In this document: in pieces, positions 35,256 through 39,438 of the stretch
Layout of the letters: every line of letters starts with the position of its first letter
Position numbering within the stretch: the stretch's first letter is position 1
NCBI GenBank assembly: GCA_012718855.1
Contig: JAAYBS010000100.1
Location: forward strand, 1 to 39,438
Direction of reading: 5' to 3'
Source of the DNA: Syntrophomonadaceae bacterium
Lineage (GTDB): Bacteria > Bacillota > Syntrophomonadia > Syntrophomonadales > Syntrophomonadaceae
DNA: 39,438 nt
Translations under genes and position numbers: made by a program
The notes under the pieces: generated by a model
The model's input: the letters and a program-made list of their open reading frames with translations, nothing else
Told to the model about the DNA's origin: nothing
Database searches by the model: none

Positions 35256-35918
35256 ATGTCAAATTCCAATGAAATTAAAGTAACGGGACATGTTCAGGAG
35301 TTGGTTGCCAATCCATCTCCACTGGGTTTATTTGGTCTGGCTATCGTAACTCTGGTAGCATCTTCAGCTAAATTAGGCATTACCGATGGAACTGCTTATA
35401 TTATTCCCTGGGCACTGTTTCTGGGTGCATCAGCTCAGTTTGTAGCTGGAATTCTGGACTACAAACATAATAATACTTTTGGCGCTACTGCCTTTTGCGG
35501 ATATGGCTTTTTCTGGTTTGCCATGGCCTTCAGCTGGATGATTTCAGCTGGTTTATGGGGCAATGGTGTGGCCTTTGATGCCCGCCAGATGGGCTTCGCT
35601 TTCCTGGGTTACTTTATATTTACGGTTTATATGACTATTGGAGCCATGGGGGCCAACAAAGTACTGTTTATAATCTTTTTCCTGATTGATTTATTATTCC
35701 TGGGTCTGTTTATGAGTACGATCGGCTGGGTAAGCAGCAAATCAACCATCCATGCTTTCCATATGCTGGCTGCTTATGCTGAATTCGGTATTGCCATGGT
35801 TTCATTCTACGGTTCTGCTGCCACAGTTTTAAACTCTCATTATGGAATTACTGTGCTTCCAGTTGGAGCACCATTCGGCCCCTGGACCAAAGCTGCCCAG
35901 GCTGCCAAAGCCGCTTAA
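35256..35918 (+). CDS. GPR1/FUN34/YaaH-family acetate/succinate transporter (SatP-like)
   Basis: A 220-residue membrane protein with six predicted transmembrane helices. The N-terminal NPSPLGLFGLA is the signature NPAPLGL motif of acetate uptake transporters; PWALFLGASAQFVAG follows in helix 2. Family members move acetate or succinate with protons, and may export as well as import. GGGAGGG precedes the ATG by 4 bases. It stands beside an acyl-CoA dehydrogenase, so in a syntroph it may release acetate made by beta-oxidation. Its terminator follows at once, and its last bases are duplicated downstream. Confidence 0.92.
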   Translation: MSNSNEIKVTGHVQELVANPSPLGLFGLAIVTLVASSAKLGITDGTAYIIPWALFLGASAQFVAGILDYKHNNTFGATAFCGYGFFWFAMAFSWMISAGLWGNGVAFDARQMGFAFLGYFIFTVYMTIGAMGANKVLFIIFFLIDLLFLGLFMSTIGWVSSKSTIHAFHMLAAYAEFGIAMVSFYGSAATVLNSHYGITVLPVGAPFGPWTKAAQAAKAA

Positions 35919-35978
35919 CCGTATTAAAACTGATAAAGCAAGGGAGCATTTACTGTTCCCTTGCTTTTTTGTAACACC
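35898..35978 (+). repeat. Direct repeat, copy 1 (transporter 3' end plus terminator)
   Basis: About 80 bases covering the last codons of the acetate transporter, its stop and its terminator are nearly identical to 37277-37356. Differences are one base lost in the TAAC stretch and one T/A change. This copy is the functional gene end. Confidence 0.9.
35935..35970 (+). terminator. Terminator of the acetate transporter gene
   Basis: AAAGCAAGGGA pairs with TCCCTTGCTTT (11 bp, about 10-base loop), followed by a T-run. It lies 17 bases after the stop codon. Confidence 0.92.
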
Positions 35979-36131
35979 GTTACATGTTACACTGGGACGT
36001 TCTTTCTATAAACACGGCGTAACATTCAATAGACTATTTAAATAACGGGGTAGAACTGAAACTTTTTTAAAACACTCTCGTAGTAATTGTTAGTAATATA
36101 AACGCCACATAAATTTGGGAGGTAATAAAAT

Positions 36132-37199
36132 ATGAAAATTAAACGGACTATTGCATCAGCACTAATGGGGTGTTTTTTATTCAGCAGTATGGTTTTTGTT
36201 GCCCCAACTTTAGCGGAACCAACCCCCATTAATGATACTGTCAAGATCGAAGTTGTGGTTGATAAGAATAACATGATTTCAGCAGAAAAAATTCAGGAAA
36301 AGAATGATTTCTTGGAAATCGATATTACTTATCCGGTCATTTCAGGATTGACCGATGCTGATTTCCAGGAACAATTAAACTATCACATTAAAAAACAAGT
36401 TACATATAGCAAGGACATTATTGAAGTGCAAGCTAAGGAATATGCCCAAGAAGCTAAACAGAATGGATGGGAAATAAGACCATATCAGCTTTTCATCGAT
36501 TATGACCTGAAAAAGAATGATGAAGCCTATCTTTCATTTACGATAACTTACTATACTTATACTGGCGGAGCGAATGGCATGACAGTTGTAAGTTGTATCA
36601 ATATTGATAAAAAGGCTAATGAGCCTATACACTTGGCAGCTTTATTTCCGCGGGAAGCAGATTATAAAACGAAAATTAATCATGAAATACTGAAGCAGAT
36701 CGAACTGCGCTCTCAAGATGAAAATGAAATGTTTTTTGAGGGGGATATGGGTTTTCAAAGTATTAGCGATACCCAGGGCTTTTATTTGAAAGATAATGAT
36801 CTGGTAATTGTTTTTCCCAAATACGAAATTGCGCCCGGAGCGATGGGGACGCCTGAATTTACCATTGAACTGGTTAGACTTAAGGACAGCTTAGTAGTTA
36901 AAGATGAGGGCAAAATCGTTATTGAGGGCTTAGAAATCAAGACTGTCATTAATCAGGAAACCCAGGTGGTGATGATACCCCTGCGCCAGGTAACAGAAAA
37001 ATTAGGCTATACCATAACCTGGGATGGTGCAGACCGCAGTGTAGAATTATATAAAGGAGCACGGTGGACTAAGGTTAAAGTGGGCGAAAATCAATATTTC
37101 TTTGCCAAAGTGGCACCATTTCCATTAGAAGCTGCTCCGGTTATTATTAATGATCGCACATATGTGCCCGTGTCGTTTTTAGAAAGAATACTTCAGTAG
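36132..37199 (+). CDS. Exported RsiV-like DUF3298 protein with a copper-amine-oxidase-N-type domain
   Basis: A 355-residue secreted or envelope protein. Residues 1-29 form a signal peptide (basic start, hydrophobic core, TLAEPTP cleavage region). A DUF4163/DUF3298 module follows, with YPVISGLTDADFQEQLN, YYTYTGGANG and YEIAPGAMGTPEF; this is the extracellular fold of anti-sigma factor RsiV, but there is no membrane anchor or cytoplasmic part. Residues about 275-355 are a copper-amine-oxidase-N-like stalk (VMIPLRQVTEKLGYTITWDG). GGGAGG precedes the ATG. It is bracketed by two copies of an 80-base repeat, suggesting insertion or local duplication. Confidence 0.88.
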   Translation: MKIKRTIASALMGCFLFSSMVFVAPTLAEPTPINDTVKIEVVVDKNNMISAEKIQEKNDFLEIDITYPVISGLTDADFQEQLNYHIKKQVTYSKDIIEVQAKEYAQEAKQNGWEIRPYQLFIDYDLKKNDEAYLSFTITYYTYTGGANGMTVVSCINIDKKANEPIHLAALFPREADYKTKINHEILKQIELRSQDENEMFFEGDMGFQSISDTQGFYLKDNDLVIVFPKYEIAPGAMGTPEFTIELVRLKDSLVVKDEGKIVIEGLEIKTVINQETQVVMIPLRQVTEKLGYTITWDGADRSVELYKGARWTKVKVGENQYFFAKVAPFPLEAAPVIINDRTYVPVSFLERILQ

Positions 37200-37276
37200 G
37201 AAGCATCGATGAGGTTCTGCTGCTTCCGGCCCCCTGCATTGCAGGCTGCGTGGGGCATTAGTTACACCGTGTTACA

Positions 37277-37356
37277 CAGGCTGCCAAAGCCGCTTACCGT
37301 ATTAAAACTGAAAAAGCAAGGGAGCATTTACTGTTCCCTTGCTTTTTTGTAACACC
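37277..37356 (+). repeat. Direct repeat, copy 2 (transporter 3' end plus terminator)
   Basis: The second copy of the 80-base unit at 35898-35978, here detached from any transporter coding sequence. It is preceded by GTTACACCGTGTTACAC, itself similar to the bases just after copy 1. Confidence 0.9.
37313..37348. terminator. Bidirectional terminator between the DUF3298 gene and the glucosaminidase gene
   Basis: The duplicated hairpin AAAGCAAGGGA/TCCCTTGCTTT with T-runs on both strands. It can end the DUF3298 transcript (plus) and the convergent glucosaminidase transcript (minus). Confidence 0.85.
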
Positions 37357-37372
37357 AGTCTCAACTTTAATT

Positions 37373-38731
37373 CTACCGGGCGGCATTTAACCAGTAATCG
37401 GCCAGAATGCTTTGCCCGTATGTAGTTCCTGGTACTGCCCAGCGGGCATTTAATTCCAACCAGGTGGGGGCTAAACCTCTTTTTACAAGCGCATATCGAG
37501 GATCCAATAAGTTTTTTCCCGCTGGTAGATTCTCACGATTAGCATAAGCAAAAAGATGTTGAATATGAGCCTCGACCCCGGCCTCCGGAGAAATAAAAGT
37601 CGCACCGTGCCGGCCAGCTTCAAAGTACAGATATCTTGAATCGGCTCCGTTTAAAGACTCCTGTCCGGTCAACGGGTTGCCGGTTGCCCATAGCCCACAG
37701 TAATTATTTTGATCCGGTTGTACGGAACCGGTAAACTGCCAGTAACCAGTTTCCTTGGCCGCCTGACAATAGGCAATATCTCCCCTGACTCCATACTCAG
37801 CACCAATTTTTATATATAAATCAGCCAAATCGGGAATCGGCTGAAACTCCCTACCGTTGCTTGCTGCCTTATCCATCAAGCGAGGAGTTTCTTTTTTTAT
37901 CCAGCGGGTTAACTGTTCAGCTGTCAAATAAGCCTCACCCATAATGGTTACATCCGCAGTGTTGACCATGCTGCCATCCGGTAATCTTATAAGTGGTTCA
38001 TACTTGCTTAACTGAGACAAATAAGTTCTAAACACACTCAACTGTTCAGAACTAAAATCAGATGGACGCCGGTTTAACAAATCTACGGAATTAATAACCG
38101 AACCATCCTTAAGCTTTAAATTAGTCTTATAGGAAGCCAGGCTGTATAGTAATTGGCTGTCCGTAGATATTTCTTCCGGTAAATCTTTAACGGGTTCTGG
38201 AGCAGGCATAGGCTCCGGGACTGGCATAGGCAGCGGAACATTTTCATGCCGGGATGGTAAAACCGGTATCGGTGAGTTAATGGAGACCAGGCGTTCTTTT
38301 CCGTCCCAGTTTACTTCCATACCTAAACCTTCGCTTATAACTCTTAGCGGTACCATGGTACGATCATTTTTTATAAAAGGTTTTACCTCCGATTCGATGT
38401 AAACCCCGTCTATAAATATCGAAATATTAGCCCCGTCAGATAAGGAATTATCAATGTATTCTCCCGGGATAAAATTCCCCGGTGAAGTAATTAAAACTGA
38501 ACGGGTATCCCCATCCCAATCCACCGTCATACCCAGATTTTCACTTATAACCCGCAAAGGTACCATGGTCCGGTCATTGACTATCATAGGCTGTACCTCG
38601 GCAGCTACTTCCTTATTATCAATAAAAATCCTGATGGGGTCTGCTGCCATTGCGGATTGAATTGGTATGATAATCAGGGTTAATAGCAATCCGGTAATTA
38701 ATATCATGGTAACCTTTTGTATGTATTTCAC
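37373..38731 (-). CDS. Exported glucosaminidase with two copper-amine-oxidase-N-type repeats
   Basis: A 452-residue secreted protein. An N-terminal signal peptide (residues 1-29, ending AMAADP) is followed by two tandem stalk domains (about 30-95 and 97-150), each with the VNDRTMVPLRVISENLGM pattern, then a proline-rich linker (MPVPEPMPAPEPV). The C-terminal region (about 290-452) is a GH73/LytG-like glucosaminidase: AKETGYWQF places the likely catalytic Glu at 327, and NNYCGLWATG and PEAGVEAHIQHLFAYA follow. It would cut glycan strands of peptidoglycan outside the cell, with stalk repeats giving surface anchoring. It converges on the DUF3298 gene. Confidence 0.9.
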   Translation of the reverse strand: MKYIQKVTMILITGLLLTLIIIPIQSAMAADPIRIFIDNKEVAAEVQPMIVNDRTMVPLRVISENLGMTVDWDGDTRSVLITSPGNFIPGEYIDNSLSDGANISIFIDGVYIESEVKPFIKNDRTMVPLRVISEGLGMEVNWDGKERLVSINSPIPVLPSRHENVPLPMPVPEPMPAPEPVKDLPEEISTDSQLLYSLASYKTNLKLKDGSVINSVDLLNRRPSDFSSEQLSVFRTYLSQLSKYEPLIRLPDGSMVNTADVTIMGEAYLTAEQLTRWIKKETPRLMDKAASNGREFQPIPDLADLYIKIGAEYGVRGDIAYCQAAKETGYWQFTGSVQPDQNNYCGLWATGNPLTGQESLNGADSRYLYFEAGRHGATFISPEAGVEAHIQHLFAYANRENLPAGKNLLDPRYALVKRGLAPTWLELNARWAVPGTTYGQSILADYWLNAAR

Positions 38732-39021
38732 AGTTTATCCTCCTGTTTTAAATAATTGTTTAAATAGCTAAAATAGTAATGGAAAGAACCGCTTCTTTGA
38801 CCATTATATATTAAATTATTACGAAATTTTATTATACTTCTTACTCTAAACCTCAATTTTCCTCCAAAACCATTTTAACTCTCCATTTTTTGTGCTTTTT
38901 TTATGGAAATATTTTTACTGAAGGCTTCACAAGTGGACATATTTCGCTGTTTAAATAGTGTAGGGTAAAAGTAACATTATTTTGTCCTTATTTGTTTCTG
39001 GTTTGAAAGGGGGAAATAATT
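38732..39021. other. Divergent intergenic region
   Basis: 290 bases, A/T-rich, between the divergent glucosaminidase and PAS-protein starts. Promoters for both should lie here, but I see no pair of -35 and -10 boxes that stands out and no hairpin. Confidence 0.4.
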
Positions 39022-39438
39022 TTGAAACCTAATCAAGCTGATAATTATTTAAGTAAATTAAAGTATACATTTTCCGGCAAACCTGATAAAGAATACGAAA
39101 ATCAATATCAGGCCTTTGTGCTGGAAAATATTGAAGAAAGTGTTATCGTAGTTGATATTGTCACCGGCAAGATTAATTATTTGAATGAGCGTGCCAAATT
39201 AATCTGTAATCTGACTGACTCCAAACAATATAATATTATTAATGTTTTAAGTAAAGTTTTTTCCGGTAATCAAGCTCTTATAGAGGAAATTAACCAACGA
39301 ATTATTAATGGTCAAAATTGGCAGGGTGAATTTGATATATTGGTAGAAGGTAAACCCTGTACCTTTATGCACCGTATTGGCCCATTAAAAGAAAATGACC
39401 ATACGGTAGCTATGATAATTATATCAACTGATATAACC
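39022..39438 (+). CDS. PAS-domain signalling protein (partial, runs off the right edge)
   Basis: 139 codons are open from TTG 39022 to the window end. AAAGGGGGAAA ends about 6 bases before the TTG and decides the start. After about 30 residues, the segment FVLENIEESVIVVDIVTGKI leads into a PAS fold (INYLNERAKLI, WQGEFDILVEGK, FMHRIGPLKEN, MIIISTDIT). PAS domains sense ligands or redox state at the head of histidine kinases, diguanylate cyclases or sigma-54 activators. The effector part lies outside the window. No signal peptide or membrane segment is visible in this part. Confidence 0.8.
   Translation, partial: MKPNQADNYLSKLKYTFSGKPDKEYENQYQAFVLENIEESVIVVDIVTGKINYLNERAKLICNLTDSKQYNIINVLSKVFSGNQALIEEINQRIINGQNWQGEFDILVEGKPCTFMHRIGPLKENDHTVAMIIISTDIT

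Noticed and set aside
36038-36274. 78-codon minus-strand open frame
   Set aside because: It overlaps the signal peptide region of the DUF3298 gene in antisense and has no coding support.
1-39438. tRNA, rRNA, CRISPR arrays, transposases or phage genes
   Set aside because: None seen on either strand; repeats found are single inverted repeats or the one direct duplication.

Overview
This window looks like chromosomal DNA of a low-GC, spore-forming-lineage anaerobic Firmicute, probably near Syntrophomonas or another fatty-acid-oxidising syntroph. The evidence is a GerM-type lipoprotein, the B. subtilis-like gerM/murI/rph/rdgB/ysnB gene group, a long acyl-CoA dehydrogenase next to an acetate transporter, an electron-bifurcating Hdr-Flx operon, a CIRCE-controlled htpG and frequent TTG/GTG starts with G-rich ribosome binding sites. 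The genus assignment is inference. I saw no rRNA, tRNA, CRISPR array or transposase gene.

Layout. 1-3641: a promoter/operator for a gene leaving the left edge, then a minus-strand housekeeping group (ysnB-like phosphoesterase, rdgB, rph, murI, gerM-like lipoprotein). 3722-6847: a MoxR/BchI-like ATPase with a BchD-like VWA protein. 7288-9122: a LytTR response regulator divergent from a radical SAM protein. 9233-9344: a near-consensus sigma-54 promoter followed about 55 bases later by a strong terminator with no gene between, probably a small RNA. 9361-12552: a DUF1285-like protein and an 892-residue fusion of a class III aminotransferase with a cyanobacterial-type acyl-ACP reductase domain. 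12767-14765: htpG behind a perfect CIRCE operator. 14884-21861: seven minus-strand genes, hdrCBA-flxDCBA. Two apparent gene breaks there (in hdrA and flxD) are in-frame UGA codons at cysteine-ligand positions, each followed by a hairpin resembling a bacterial SECIS element, so I annotate both as selenoproteins. 22256-24697: an old-yellow-enzyme/dienoyl-CoA reductase-like enzyme and a small HAD protein. 24958-26448: a membrane protein, a permuted NlpC/P60 (YiiX-like) protein and a CBS-pair protein.

26561-32526 is the least explained region: a four-gene plus-strand operon of three unrecognised proteins (230, 485 and 529 residues) and a divergent Hsp70-like ATPase, converging on a MerR-type protein with a coiled coil. 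It looks like a dedicated chaperone or actin-fold ATPase system with its own cofactors. 33018-35918 holds the acyl-CoA dehydrogenase and the divergent GPR1/FUN34/YaaH-type acetate transporter. 36132-38731 holds two exported proteins with copper-amine-oxidase-N-type domains, one of them a glucosaminidase. An 80-base copy of the transporter's 3' end and terminator flanks the first of these. The window ends inside a PAS-domain protein.

The metabolic genes fit together. Acyl-CoA dehydrogenase and the dienoyl-CoA reductase-like enzyme would act on fatty acyl-CoAs, the transporter would move acetate, and the HdrABC-FlxABCD complex would link NADH, ferredoxin and a disulfide-type acceptor. All functions are read from sequence motifs; nothing was searched against a database.
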